Positions 44,675 through 53,251 of a DNA stretch of 64,000 nucleotides are shown here, piece by piece; within the stretch, counting starts at the first letter, position 1; every line of letters starts with the position of its first letter. The stretch is taken from positions 62,001-126,000 of the forward strand of contig NZ_FQXM01000007.1 in assembly GCF_900129965.1 (NCBI RefSeq), written 5' to 3'. The DNA is from Clostridium grantii DSM 8605. Lineage in GTDB: Bacteria > Bacillota > Clostridia > Clostridiales > Clostridiaceae. The notes beneath the pieces were generated by a model. It did no database searches and was not told where the DNA came from. It was given only the letters and a program-made list of their open reading frames with translations. The position numbers were made by a program, and so were the translations under genes.

Positions 44675-47044
44675 TCAATAATTTGTTTCCATCATCATAT
44701 CGTAGTGTTGGCTTTGTTCCATATATTTGAAAATCATTTCAAAGGCTGTTCGACATTGGCTCACATTCATACCACCATCAACGAAGTATAGACCATCACT
44801 TATTCCATGAGAACTGCTACTAATATAAGAGAGCATTGATGCAACAATTTGAAGTTGAGTAGTATCTTCTGTACCATCAGCTTTCTTTAAGATGAACTTG
44901 TCTTTATTTTCTTTTAGAAGCTTGTCCTGAAGGTTCGTTCCATCGTATCCACAAAGCTGAATAAAGTAGTATTCCAATATTCTGCGAATAACATTGAGCA
45001 GTGGAATAGCTGAATTTACTTCTTTATATTCAGACCACAGTGCTGCATATGAATTTTGAACCGGATTGTAGTTTTCCTCAGTACCACGATTATCTCTTAC
45101 GCATGGAATGATAGCAGATACGTTATCATTTTTTATTATATGAAAAAACGACACGTAACGATAATGCCTTACCTGGTTCACTGTTATTTCACGATGGAAA
45201 TATGCATTGTGGGTTAAGATAAATATCTGCTTTATGTAATCACCCTTATAAGGGGTATCCTTATAATCCACATTGTTATGACATATTGATATCATTTCAC
45301 GAACAAGTGAACTTACAATGAAAAGTGCACTACTGTCCATACTAGATACTGGGTCATCAATTACAACAATTTTATCTCTATTGTCAGTTCCATCTGTAAG
45401 AACAACTTGATTGCCATTAGTATCTGTCATTATCTGTGCATCTCCAATATTTCCATTACCGTGTGCAAGATGATAGAAATATAGGAAAGCAATAAAATTT
45501 TTTTCGCCTTCACTGAGTTTTACTGCCGGTTTTCCGTCTTGACGAACAACTGAATAAACGTTTTGTAATGTTAGATGTTCTTGAATACTAAATCCTTGAA
45601 AACCAGAATCCCTCAAAAGTTGATTCATACTGTTTACAGCATCAGAGGTGTTTATAATTTGACTACTAAGTACAGCAATAGCCTCATTAAGTTTCTTTGC
45701 TTGCTCAGATTGTGCTGTAATATCTTCTGTAAGCTTTTGTATAGCATCAGAAATATCCTTTTTACCCTTTTGATAACTTGTGATATCCGATTGCAAGTTG
45801 TAAGCTAATAACTCCCATACATATTTGATGCAAGTAGTTTTATTTTGTTGTTTGGATTTAACTACATTATTATTTTCGCCAATTCTCTTATTGAAAACAT
45901 TTATAATGCTATTTAGTTCTTCTAAGAGTGGAGCAGTATCCTCTAATTCAACTATGCTACTTGGTTCAGAAGTTTTAGTAGTGATTTTTTGTATATTTGA
46001 TGCAATTGTGGATTTGAAAATTGCAAGCTTATCTGTGTACTCTGTTAAATCTAATTTAGGAAATACATCTTGTGGTTTAACTTGCAAAGGAATAAAAAGT
46101 GTATTGGCAACATTCTTATATCCTGTTAATAAAGTATTTAAAGCAGCTATATCTGCTTGATATTGTTTATCAAAACAGGAAGCAATTTGAGTTTCAAAAT
46201 CATCTGGTAGTATTTGCTGACAATAAGGACATTTCCCTTCTGTATTTTCTTTATAGTGCTCATGACCTTGACGAATCCAATCTGTAGCATTAATTACTTT
46301 TATAAATTGGGCAAATGGAGTTTCACTGCTACTAGCTATAGATTTTTGTAATAGTTCTATCCCTTCAACGGTATCAAGTATTTTAGTGTTATTTATTGAA
46401 GAAAACAAAGAATATGTACACGCCTTTGGGTCAAAGGCTGTTTCATATAATGATTTTAATTCATCAATACTATATTGAGTTGGATTTTTTATCACCGCCA
46501 CTTTTTCAGTAAATTGTAATTTTCGTTTATATCCGGTTTGGGTTAGTGGGAAAGCCTCACGAATGGACTTTGTTTTATCCCAACAATCATTTTGAAAAGA
46601 AGAGTATAGCATACTCAATTCCGATTTTTTAGATTCTATGCTGGTCTTGAGCTTTCCAATAGTACCATCTAGGATACTTTTTTCTTTCTTATGCTCCGCT
46701 ACTTGATTTTGCTTATCTATATTTTGCTCATTCATGGTGAAGACTCCTGGGAGTCCACCATAAAGTTGAATGTTTGCATCTATAAAGTCTTGATTATATA
46801 CCAAAATATTATAATCGTTAGGTGTTTTACCAAGTTCAAATTCAACACTGCTAGTGTCAGCAATTACATTTGGTGATTCATTAGTAGGTTTTCGTAGCTT
46901 GTTTATGGCTCTCGCTATAGTTGTTTTTCCAACTCCGTTGTTTCCAAAGAAAAAATTGATATATGTTGGTTTAAGGGAACAATTATTATATGTGGCATCC
47001 GATATTGTTAAATTTTTGATTGCTGATATTTGTTTTTCGTTCAT
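44675..47044 (-). CDS. AAA_13-type ATPase, RloC/PrrC-like, possible anticodon nuclease
   Basis: A 789-residue ABC-type ATPase. Walker A is GNNGVGKTT (34-42), a zinc-hook-like CPYC lies at 272-275 between coiled-coil stretches, the signature LSEGEKNFIAFLYF is near 507 and Walker B KIVVIDDPVSSMD near 556. The C-terminal region carries R687-x3-E691 (NVIRRILEYYF) and H746 (SSSSHG), the R-E-H layout of the PrrC/RloC anticodon nuclease site. RloC with a zinc hook and PrrC linked to restriction systems are both known as tRNA-cutting guards. Here it is in one operon with type II-like restriction genes. TGGAGG precedes the ATG. The nuclease role is inferred. Confidence 0.75.
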   Translation of the reverse strand: MNEKQISAIKNLTISDATYNNCSLKPTYINFFFGNNGVGKTTIARAINKLRKPTNESPNVIADTSSVEFELGKTPNDYNILVYNQDFIDANIQLYGGLPGVFTMNEQNIDKQNQVAEHKKEKSILDGTIGKLKTSIESKKSELSMLYSSFQNDCWDKTKSIREAFPLTQTGYKRKLQFTEKVAVIKNPTQYSIDELKSLYETAFDPKACTYSLFSSINNTKILDTVEGIELLQKSIASSSETPFAQFIKVINATDWIRQGHEHYKENTEGKCPYCQQILPDDFETQIASCFDKQYQADIAALNTLLTGYKNVANTLFIPLQVKPQDVFPKLDLTEYTDKLAIFKSTIASNIQKITTKTSEPSSIVELEDTAPLLEELNSIINVFNKRIGENNNVVKSKQQNKTTCIKYVWELLAYNLQSDITSYQKGKKDISDAIQKLTEDITAQSEQAKKLNEAIAVLSSQIINTSDAVNSMNQLLRDSGFQGFSIQEHLTLQNVYSVVRQDGKPAVKLSEGEKNFIAFLYFYHLAHGNGNIGDAQIMTDTNGNQVVLTDGTDNRDKIVVIDDPVSSMDSSALFIVSSLVREMISICHNNVDYKDTPYKGDYIKQIFILTHNAYFHREITVNQVRHYRYVSFFHIIKNDNVSAIIPCVRDNRGTEENYNPVQNSYAALWSEYKEVNSAIPLLNVIRRILEYYFIQLCGYDGTNLQDKLLKENKDKFILKKADGTEDTTQLQIVASMLSYISSSSHGISDGLYFVDGGMNVSQCRTAFEMIFKYMEQSQHYDMMMETNY

Positions 47045-47061
47045 TAGACACCTCCAGGTAT

Positions 47062-47703
47062 TTAATATGCCATTACAGGCATTCCAGCAGACCTTAGTTC
47101 TTCTACTAAATTAATTCTTTTAATTGTCCAATGCGTACGGCTGAACTCGTTATATTTATTGTTTCCTTTAATACCTAGGTTAAATATTATTTCATTCAAT
47201 CTCTTTTGAGATAAACAATTAATTGGTTGGTAATAGATTTTTATGCCATTGTCCTGTACAGATAATCCTGTTACAAAGCCATAATACGCTACTTGAGTAT
47301 CGTCAGATGTACCATATACCGTATTTTCTGATGCAAAAATAGCTGGGAATGTTTTTATTAATTCTATTGCTTCTGGGGAAAGTGAAAAAACATCATCTTT
47401 TATATCTTTAGACATATTTTCTGTTAAAGCACGGTCTTTAGGAACAATAAAATGACCAGCTTGCCAATCTACAAAAGTTTCACCACCGATAACAAAAAGA
47501 TTGTAATACTCTTGGCTAGTACCATATTGGCCTATAGCAACGTTAGTTGGTCGTTGTTGTTGGTATATAGGAAATACCATTGTATTATGGACTTGCATTG
47601 CGGCAACTTTATCAATATGTATATTTTTAGCTCCATTTTGATTTACTGTAGTACCTACAGTTGGCATATTTGAAATACATTTATTGGTAAGTTCGTTAAT
47701 CAA
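47062..47703 (-). CDS. unknown defence-operon protein with N-terminal QxGxKNxHI motif
   Basis: A 213-residue protein that I cannot assign to a family. Near its N-terminus (residues 13-35) TTVNQNGAKNIHIDKV matches the C-terminal end of the protein encoded just upstream. The rest is a mixed alpha/beta domain with SPEAIELIKTFPAIFASEN and a C-terminal RTHWTIKRINLVEELRS. GGAGG lies nine bases before a TTG start. It sits 16 bases from the next gene and 17 from the ATPase gene, so the three are one operon and may form a complex. Confidence 0.65.
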   Translation of the reverse strand: MINELTNKCISNMPTVGTTVNQNGAKNIHIDKVAAMQVHNTMVFPIYQQQRPTNVAIGQYGTSQEYYNLFVIGGETFVDWQAGHFIVPKDRALTENMSKDIKDDVFSLSPEAIELIKTFPAIFASENTVYGTSDDTQVAYYGFVTGLSVQDNGIKIYYQPINCLSQKRLNEIIFNLGIKGNNKYNEFSRTHWTIKRINLVEELRSAGMPVMAY

Positions 47704-47718
47704 TGTATGCCACCTCCG

Positions 47719-48372
47719 TTAAATACTAAGTTTGTCCACATATTCAATATGAACGTTCTTCTCTCCATATTGATTGACAATAGTTGGATTATTTATAATT
47801 TGAACTCTTGAAGATTCTGGTGTTTTTTCTTCAGCGGAACCTGATGGCTCATCGTCATCCTCGACTTTCGCATCTATATAATCTGGTTTATCACTTTCTA
47901 AATTATTATAAAAGTTATCTTCCACATTAGCACAAGAGTCAGCAGCAGATTCTTCAGAAGCACTATTTTTTTTACAATCACTCTTCGGAGTGATTTTTCT
48001 ATTTGTACATGCTGCTTCCTTAATAATAGTAGTAAATAACTCAGCTATTTTTATTGAAGCATTATGTAAGTTTATTTCTGGAAGATACGGTGTAAAAGAA
48101 TCACAAAGCAGTTGTATTGTAGAATCGGGGAAGTCATTGATATACTGCTCAAATTCCATAGGTTCTATATAAGCTGTAATGCTACGAGCAATCTTTGGAA
48201 TGTTATTATTGCCATTATAGTATGCCTTGAATGTTGGGTCTTTTAATGACTCTATAGTAACTTTACCATTATCATCAACAATAGTATCAAATAAAGTCCT
48301 TGTAAATGAACTAGTGCTGTTTCCAGCTCCAATTATAGGGAATAACATTTGTGCAAATTCGCTAAATCTCAA
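47719..48372 (-). CDS. unknown first gene of the defence operon, C-terminal QxGxKNxHI motif
   Basis: A 217-residue protein with no recognised family. Residues 1-125 look helical (FPIIGAGNSTSSFTRTLFDT, DPTFKAYYNGNNNIPKIARS). A low-complexity acidic Ser/Glu/Asp linker follows (about 135-190). The C-terminal end (NPTIVNQYGEKNVHIEYV) repeats the motif found at the N-terminus of the next protein. The long linker ending in a short shared motif looks like a docking tail. Start is TTG after GAGGTGAT. It is the promoter-proximal gene of the leftward six-gene operon. Confidence 0.65.
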   Translation of the reverse strand: MRFSEFAQMLFPIIGAGNSTSSFTRTLFDTIVDDNGKVTIESLKDPTFKAYYNGNNNIPKIARSITAYIEPMEFEQYINDFPDSTIQLLCDSFTPYLPEINLHNASIKIAELFTTIIKEAACTNRKITPKSDCKKNSASEESAADSCANVEDNFYNNLESDKPDYIDAKVEDDDEPSGSAEEKTPESSRVQIINNPTIVNQYGEKNVHIEYVDKLSI

Positions 48373-48498
48373 TATACATCACCTCATATCCAAACATATC
48401 TACTGATACCATCTCATACCAAAGCCATTTTATACAATTAAAGTAGACAGTAGCCAATAGAGTATTGTCATAATATACTTAATTTTTTCAATAAATTC

Positions 48499-48580
48499 AT
48501 TATATCAGACAATAATGGGAAATTCTACATTTTGCGAAATTTATCTCTGCAAAAACGAAAATTATATCGCAAAAATGTAG
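48499..48580 (-). promoter_or_regulatory. promoter and inverted repeat upstream of the defence operon
   Basis: On the - strand an extended -10 (TG-A-TATAAT) covers 48,499-48,507. Upstream of it, CTACATTTTGCGA (48,525-48,537) and TCGCAAAAATGTAG (48,567-48,580) form an inverted repeat with one extra base in one arm, spaced by 29 bases. This is a good operator candidate for the operon's own HTH protein. The whole gap 48,373-48,863 contains this region and the leader RNA described next; I see no gene in it. Confidence 0.5.
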
Positions 48581-48687
48581 TTTTCTTAATAAGAGCAGGT
48601 TACTTCATGTAATTTATAGTAAGTAAACTTTAAAGGCTGTTGCACTCAAAGTAAGTAAAATCTTAAAAATATATTATTTAAGCCTAT

Positions 48688-48863
48688 GGCGCGCGACATT
48701 TGGCGAGGATATGCATATCGAACTCTATTGTTTAAAGGCAGTAGTATGTTCGATTATGGATCCCGCCTTATTAGTCGCGCCTTTTTAGGTTGTGTCTGTT
48801 TGGTTTTCTGATGCAGATGTCCTCGCCAGGTTGCAAAACCATAGCGGAAAGCGAGGACAAAAA
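48688..48863 (+). ncRNA. structured leader with alternative helices over the ribosome binding site
   Basis: TCCTCGCC (48,820-48,827) can pair in two exclusive ways. With the upstream TGGCGAGGA (48,701-48,709) it forms a perfect 9-pair helix, extended by TGCAT (48,712-48,716) with ATGCA (48,811-48,815). With GCGAGGACA (48,851-48,859), which contains the ribosome binding site of the next gene, it forms another perfect 9-pair helix enclosing a GGTT-GCAA-AACC hairpin. GGCGCGCGAC (48,688-48,697) and GTCGCGCC (48,774-48,781), followed by TTTTT, form a terminator-like stem that crosses the first helix, and ATCGAAC/GTTCGAT (48,717/48,748) nests inside. No known riboswitch class is recognised. Confidence 0.6.
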
Positions 48864-49442
48864 ATGAAAATCAATGAAAATCAGAGCAAAGAATATTTAA
48901 TCCCAATGGAGGTTACTAACGAGACAATTCGTGATTTTGGTATTGACCCTCAAAAAGTGGTTTATACTAAAATTGGAAACAAAAATGTTAAGGCAATTAT
49001 GGTACCAGTTGCTTCAAAGGTACAGTATGACGAGTATATGAGGCCATTATGGGCTGAAGCCAAAAGAGAAGAACGTAGCAGACGATGCACTGTTAGTAAT
49101 GGCAAGGGTAAGCTAAAGAGATGTACTGAAGATTGCAGTAAATGTAAAAGGCTACATGAGGGTTCTGTTATTTCACTTGATGAATTACAGAGTGAAGGTA
49201 TTGAGGTAGCACATACTGAAAAGGACACAGCTGATATAGTTATAGATATGATGGTCATAGAGGAATTAACAAAGGTTCTTGAAGAGCTAGATCCAGATAG
49301 TAGAAGAATATGTGAGTTAATTAAAGAAGGTTTTTCAGATAGGGAGATGGCAGCAGATTGCAAATTACCTAAGAGTACTCTTAATGATAAGAAGCGAAGA
49401 GTGCTGACAAAATTGAAAAAACGAATAGATGAAATAATATAA
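48864..49442 (+). CDS. phage sigma-factor-like HTH protein
   Basis: A 192-residue protein. The C-terminal third (LEELDPDSRRICELIKEGFS, REMAADCKLPKSTLNDKKRR) is a sigma region 4-type helix-turn-helix. Near residues 75-97, a cysteine cluster (RRCTVSN, RCTEDCSKCKR) may bind zinc. GAGGAC before the ATG at 48,864 is the ribosome binding site and is part of the alternative helix of the leader; the frame open from 48,792 includes that leader and is not used. Proteins like this are common beside phage DNA polymerase genes in clostridia. A two-way terminator follows. Confidence 0.78.
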   Translation: MKINENQSKEYLIPMEVTNETIRDFGIDPQKVVYTKIGNKNVKAIMVPVASKVQYDEYMRPLWAEAKREERSRRCTVSNGKGKLKRCTEDCSKCKRLHEGSVISLDELQSEGIEVAHTEKDTADIVIDMMVIEELTKVLEELDPDSRRICELIKEGFSDREMAADCKLPKSTLNDKKRRVLTKLKKRIDEII

Positions 49443-49443
49443 T

Positions 49444-49487
49444 AGGAAATGCTGTAACAAGAAATAATGTGTTACAGCATTTTTCCT
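49444..49487. terminator. bidirectional terminator between sigma-like and polymerase genes
   Basis: AGGAAATGCTGTAACA (49,444-49,459) and TGTTACAGCATTTTTCCT (49,470-49,487) form a long stem with a two-base bulge between converging genes. Confidence 0.8.
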
Positions 49488-51471
49488 AATCTTTTTTACA
49501 GTAAAACATCGTCTCATAGCCATCAGCATTTAACTGCAGTCCTTTTATCCATGGGGGGGTTCTTCCCATCTTTTTACAGATGGCATTCAAAGATTCATCC
49601 ATAGAACATTCAATAATTAATTCATCATGCACATGGCCACATATGAAATAGTTTTTAAGTGTACCCATAGCAAAGCTTAGAATATCTCTTGAGATTGCTT
49701 GCACAATATTTTCCACAAATTTTGGGCCATATGATTCTATGCGTTCCCATTTCTTTGTTGCTCCTATACCTTCGTAAGTTACGGATTCTCCACCAAACTG
49801 GTTGGTTCCAATTTTAGGTTTAACATAAGCTAACTTTCTACCAGATGGGAGTTTTATAAAGATCATACCACTTTGGTAAATAAAATAGATACCGTGGGTT
49901 TCAGTGGTGATTTTTTGCTTGATGGCAATTTTCACTGCATTATCAACATCCCACCAAAAACGTACGATGTTATGATTTGAAGTTCTCCATGCATTAACTA
50001 GGGGCTGTAAATCTTCTTCATTAAGACCCATATCCAAGGCACCCATTGCTTTTAAGGCTCCAACTGATCCACCGTAACCACAAGCCAGTTCTGCCTGCTT
50101 ACCTTTTTGACGTAGATGGCTGTTTCTACCATGTTTTTCAACTGGAACACCAAACATAGCAGAGGCGCTTGCACAATAAATATCTCCATTATTAGCAAAA
50201 ACGTTATTCCTCCATGTCTCTTGTGCTAGATGTGAGAGTACCCTCGCTTCTATTGAACTATAGTCTAGCACTGCAAATTTATATCCAGTCCTTGGAATAA
50301 AAGCGGTGCGGATAAGCTCTGATAATACTTCGGGCACAGAATCATAAAGCATTTCTAATGCAGCATAGTTACTGCTTTTTACAAGGTTACGAGCTTGCTC
50401 CAAATCTGGCATATGGTTCTGAGGTAGATTTTGCAATTGAATTAAACGACCTGCCCAGCGGCCACTACGATTTGCTCCATAGAAGAAAAACATTCCTCTA
50501 GCACGGCTGTCAGTACATACAGCATTTTGCATTACTTGATATTTTTTAACACTGCTTTTTGCAAGCTGCTGACGTAGAGTAAGAACCTCGGTAAGTTGCT
50601 GTGGAGCATCCTTTAGCATTGCTGTTACAGCTTTTTTACCAAGAGTATCAGTCTCAACTCCATTGTCAGATAACCATCGTTTCATCTGCACCACAGAATT
50701 TGGGTTATCAAGATTTGTAAGTTTCTTCATTTCCTCTGATAGTTCTGCCTTAGAACGCTCGTCCATTATAAGTGCCTGTTCAACAACTCCCATATCAATA
50801 GCGATTCCACGATCATTGATTTTTTGGTCTATGTGATATTCGTACCATACAAATTCTGGCACAGGAAACTTAGCCAGCTTTTTCTGAATGGACATTTCAA
50901 CTTCAACATCTCTGCGGTTGTAGGAGACAAAGGTTGCCCATTTTAATGTATCATGCATAGGAAGATTACGAGTGCGACCTCCATTTGTTTTTGTAGGTTT
51001 ACATGGAACACAGAAGTAGCGGATAAGATCTCTGCCATTCTTCATTTTCTGTTCCTGTAAGCCAAGCACAGCACCAACACCTTCAAGGGACAATGGCAGT
51101 CCATTATAAGCTGACCATACCATAGAGCACTTCCAAGAGGCGGGGTCTAGGTAGTTACTCACAGTGTCACCGATAGTATTGTAGCTCTTGAAATATTCAG
51201 GATAATTTTTTCTAAGCCATGCTGACAGGCATATACGCTCAAAAGCCACATTGAATCCCCATTTGGTAACATTATCATCAGTTAATGCCTCTATTATTGC
51301 TTGTGGGATTTTCTCTCCACAAGCAAGGTCAATTACTTTAACATCATCACCATCAATGCTATATCCGAAAAGTAAAATGGTAAAATCCTTGCTTTCGCAA
51401 TAACGATAAACTCCACTTTTCTTTAAATCTATATTGCTAAAAGTTTCTAAATCTATACTGAGTGTTTTCAT
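49486..51471 (-). CDS. phage family A DNA polymerase
   Basis: A 661-residue DNA polymerase. The N-terminal 3'-5' exonuclease starts with LSIDLETFS; the polymerase domain has motif A VLDYSSIEARVLSHLAQE, motif B RQKGKQAELACGYGGS and motif C CGHVHDELIIE. It lacks a 5'-3' exonuclease, as phage enzymes do. GGAGG selects the ATG at 51,471. It is the last gene of a leftward replication module behind DUF2815 and DUF2800. Confidence 0.92.
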   Translation of the reverse strand: MKTLSIDLETFSNIDLKKSGVYRYCESKDFTILLFGYSIDGDDVKVIDLACGEKIPQAIIEALTDDNVTKWGFNVAFERICLSAWLRKNYPEYFKSYNTIGDTVSNYLDPASWKCSMVWSAYNGLPLSLEGVGAVLGLQEQKMKNGRDLIRYFCVPCKPTKTNGGRTRNLPMHDTLKWATFVSYNRRDVEVEMSIQKKLAKFPVPEFVWYEYHIDQKINDRGIAIDMGVVEQALIMDERSKAELSEEMKKLTNLDNPNSVVQMKRWLSDNGVETDTLGKKAVTAMLKDAPQQLTEVLTLRQQLAKSSVKKYQVMQNAVCTDSRARGMFFFYGANRSGRWAGRLIQLQNLPQNHMPDLEQARNLVKSSNYAALEMLYDSVPEVLSELIRTAFIPRTGYKFAVLDYSSIEARVLSHLAQETWRNNVFANNGDIYCASASAMFGVPVEKHGRNSHLRQKGKQAELACGYGGSVGALKAMGALDMGLNEEDLQPLVNAWRTSNHNIVRFWWDVDNAVKIAIKQKITTETHGIYFIYQSGMIFIKLPSGRKLAYVKPKIGTNQFGGESVTYEGIGATKKWERIESYGPKFVENIVQAISRDILSFAMGTLKNYFICGHVHDELIIECSMDESLNAICKKMGRTPPWIKGLQLNADGYETMFYCKKD

Positions 51472-51500
51472 TTCTACCTCCAATTCATTATCCTCAACAT

Positions 51501-51528
51501 AATAAAAGGCGGCAGCATAGCCACCGCC
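51501..51528 (-). terminator. hairpin between DUF2815 and polymerase genes
   Basis: On the - strand GGCGGTGGC (51,528-51,520) pairs with GCTGCCGCC (51,516-51,508) around TAT, followed by TTTTATT. It could end part of the transcription from the DUF2815 side and lower polymerase expression. Confidence 0.65.
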
Positions 51529-51552
51529 CTGTTAGATATTAAAGGTTTTATC

Positions 51553-52116
51553 CTAGGAAAGGAAATCATCATCTGAATCTGTTGTGAAATCATCCTCAGC
51601 ACGAGATTTACCACCTAAAGGCTCACCATCTGCAATCTTTTGTAGGTTGTTTAACCCACAAGCGATCCCACGATTTCCGTTAGAGTTGAAAACATATAGG
51701 TTGATGGATGCTCTACCATAAACTCCAGAATAAACTTCTGAGCGCTCAAGGATAGGATTACGGTCTGCATCAACTATACCCGGTGCTGTAGCACTATTAG
51801 CATTAATAAAATAGGCGTTAGCATAAGTAGGGTCGTCTGGTCTTTCAGCATCGCCATCACGAAGAGGTGTCTTTAGGGTTGAAAGAGGTGGAACTGTTTT
51901 ACCATTTCCTTTTAGCTTTGATTGACCTTCTTGATAAGCGGCTTCAATAGCTGCCTTAAGTTTTGCAACAGTCTTAACATCAGACTTAGGAATGATGAGG
52001 CTTACGCTATACTTAGGTGCCCCACCTTGAATTGATTTTGGATCCCATGCATTGCAGTAGCTCCATCTTGTTTGTGGACCTGTAATAACTTTAGTTGGAT
52101 TTGCTAATTTTGACAT
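51553..52116 (-). CDS. DUF2815 protein, putative phage single-stranded DNA-binding protein
   Basis: A 187-residue protein of the DUF2815 family, related to T7 gp2.5-type single-stranded DNA-binding proteins. TGPQTRWSYCNAWDPKSIQG, YSVSLIIPKSD and GRASINLYVFNSNGNRG are typical, as is the acidic C-terminal tail (EDDFTTDSDDDFLS) used for partner contacts. AAGGAGG selects the ATG at 52,116. It sits between DUF2800 and the polymerase, the usual order in these modules. Confidence 0.85.
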   Translation of the reverse strand: MSKLANPTKVITGPQTRWSYCNAWDPKSIQGGAPKYSVSLIIPKSDVKTVAKLKAAIEAAYQEGQSKLKGNGKTVPPLSTLKTPLRDGDAERPDDPTYANAYFINANSATAPGIVDADRNPILERSEVYSGVYGRASINLYVFNSNGNRGIACGLNNLQKIADGEPLGGKSRAEDDFTTDSDDDFLS

Positions 52117-52129
52117 AATATTGTCCTCC

Positions 52130-53251
52130 TTATTCTTCAATAAAATCATTTTGTGCCGTATTCATTGCGGGGCGTTTGTCACCTTCACGCACGAGTGTTG
52201 GTTTACCTGGTGCCTTGTAAATGAGATTGCCTAGAATTTCTTCAAATTTCTTTTTACCAAGAGTAGAAGTCATAGCTGTAACTCCTAGGAGCTTCTGCTC
52301 GTATGGGTTACAGCCTGCTAAGTTAACAGCCTCTGCAACTGCCTGCTCATCGGTATACTTTCTTGTGGAGCGACCTTCGACAATTTTAAATCCATCGTAC
52401 TTTGTCCCACTGAGTGCTTCACGTAATGCATATTCCTTGATGTCGTTGACCCAAGCTACAAGGTTATCTGCTTTTGAAAGAATAACTTCGATTTCCGTGC
52501 TATCAAGGGTATCTGGCATCTCAAAATCATATTTTGCAAGTTCAAGGTTGTACTCAGCACGTTTGCGGCAGGTAGACTTTATCTTGCAGAATTGGCAGTG
52601 GCCACCAGCTTTAAATTCTCCTTCACCTACATAAGCAAGTTTAGCTATAGGGGAGAGAACTTCATTTCCCCATTTCAGTAGTTCTTCCCTTGATAAAGTG
52701 TAGGTGCTTATATTGCCTTTACGTGGCTGAAAGACTGTCATCTTTACAATAGCCACATCGTAGATACCATCGAAGAGTTCTAAAGCTCCGAGTGCGTAGC
52801 ACATCATTTGTGAATTCTTTTCTGCTGATACTAAAATTCCAAGACCATGCTTGTAATCAATTGCTTGAAGAATACCATCTGCAACAATGACACAGTCACC
52901 AGTGCCAAATCCTTCCTCTACATATTTAGAAAAATCAAGGCGTTGTTCAATTAAGACCAAAGGGTCGGAACAATGATGCTTTACTTCCTCTATTTGTTCC
53001 AAGATAAATGAGGCATATTCATCTGCACAGTTCTCCATTTCCATATCGTAGTATTCTAGATTTTTTGTTGGGTCTTGTGTACTAATACCAAGAGCCTTTT
53101 CTAACTTATACTGACATAAGCTGTGTGCATCAGTACCTTGCTGGGCATAGGAACTAGATTTGTTATCATGTTCAGCACATAATCTTGCCGAGGGTGGGCA
53201 GTTTATCCACCTGTGGCTGGATGAAGCTGAGAGTAATGCATGTTTAGGCAT
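52130..53251 (-). CDS. DUF2800 protein, RecB/Cas4-like nuclease
   Basis: A 373-residue phage protein of the PD-(D/E)xK superfamily. SASSSHRWINCPPSARLCAE opens the family; GTDAHSLCQY follows. GTGDCVIVADG and LQAIDYKHGLG are the nuclease core, and QFCKIKSTCRKRAEYN adds cysteines that may hold an iron-sulfur cluster as in Cas4/AddB-type enzymes. The likely role is recombination or end processing during phage replication. The ATG at 53,251 lies inside the end of the preceding gene (8-base overlap). Confidence 0.85.
   Translation of the reverse strand: MPKHALLSASSSHRWINCPPSARLCAEHDNKSSSYAQQGTDAHSLCQYKLEKALGISTQDPTKNLEYYDMEMENCADEYASFILEQIEEVKHHCSDPLVLIEQRLDFSKYVEEGFGTGDCVIVADGILQAIDYKHGLGILVSAEKNSQMMCYALGALELFDGIYDVAIVKMTVFQPRKGNISTYTLSREELLKWGNEVLSPIAKLAYVGEGEFKAGGHCQFCKIKSTCRKRAEYNLELAKYDFEMPDTLDSTEIEVILSKADNLVAWVNDIKEYALREALSGTKYDGFKIVEGRSTRKYTDEQAVAEAVNLAGCNPYEQKLLGVTAMTSTLGKKKFEEILGNLIYKAPGKPTLVREGDKRPAMNTAQNDFIEE

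Noticed and set aside
48371..48430. Third copy of the rlmD-end repeat (CCAAACATATCTAC near 48,392)
   Set aside because: Only about 14 bases resemble the CCAAACATATCCAC block; the flanking blocks are missing.
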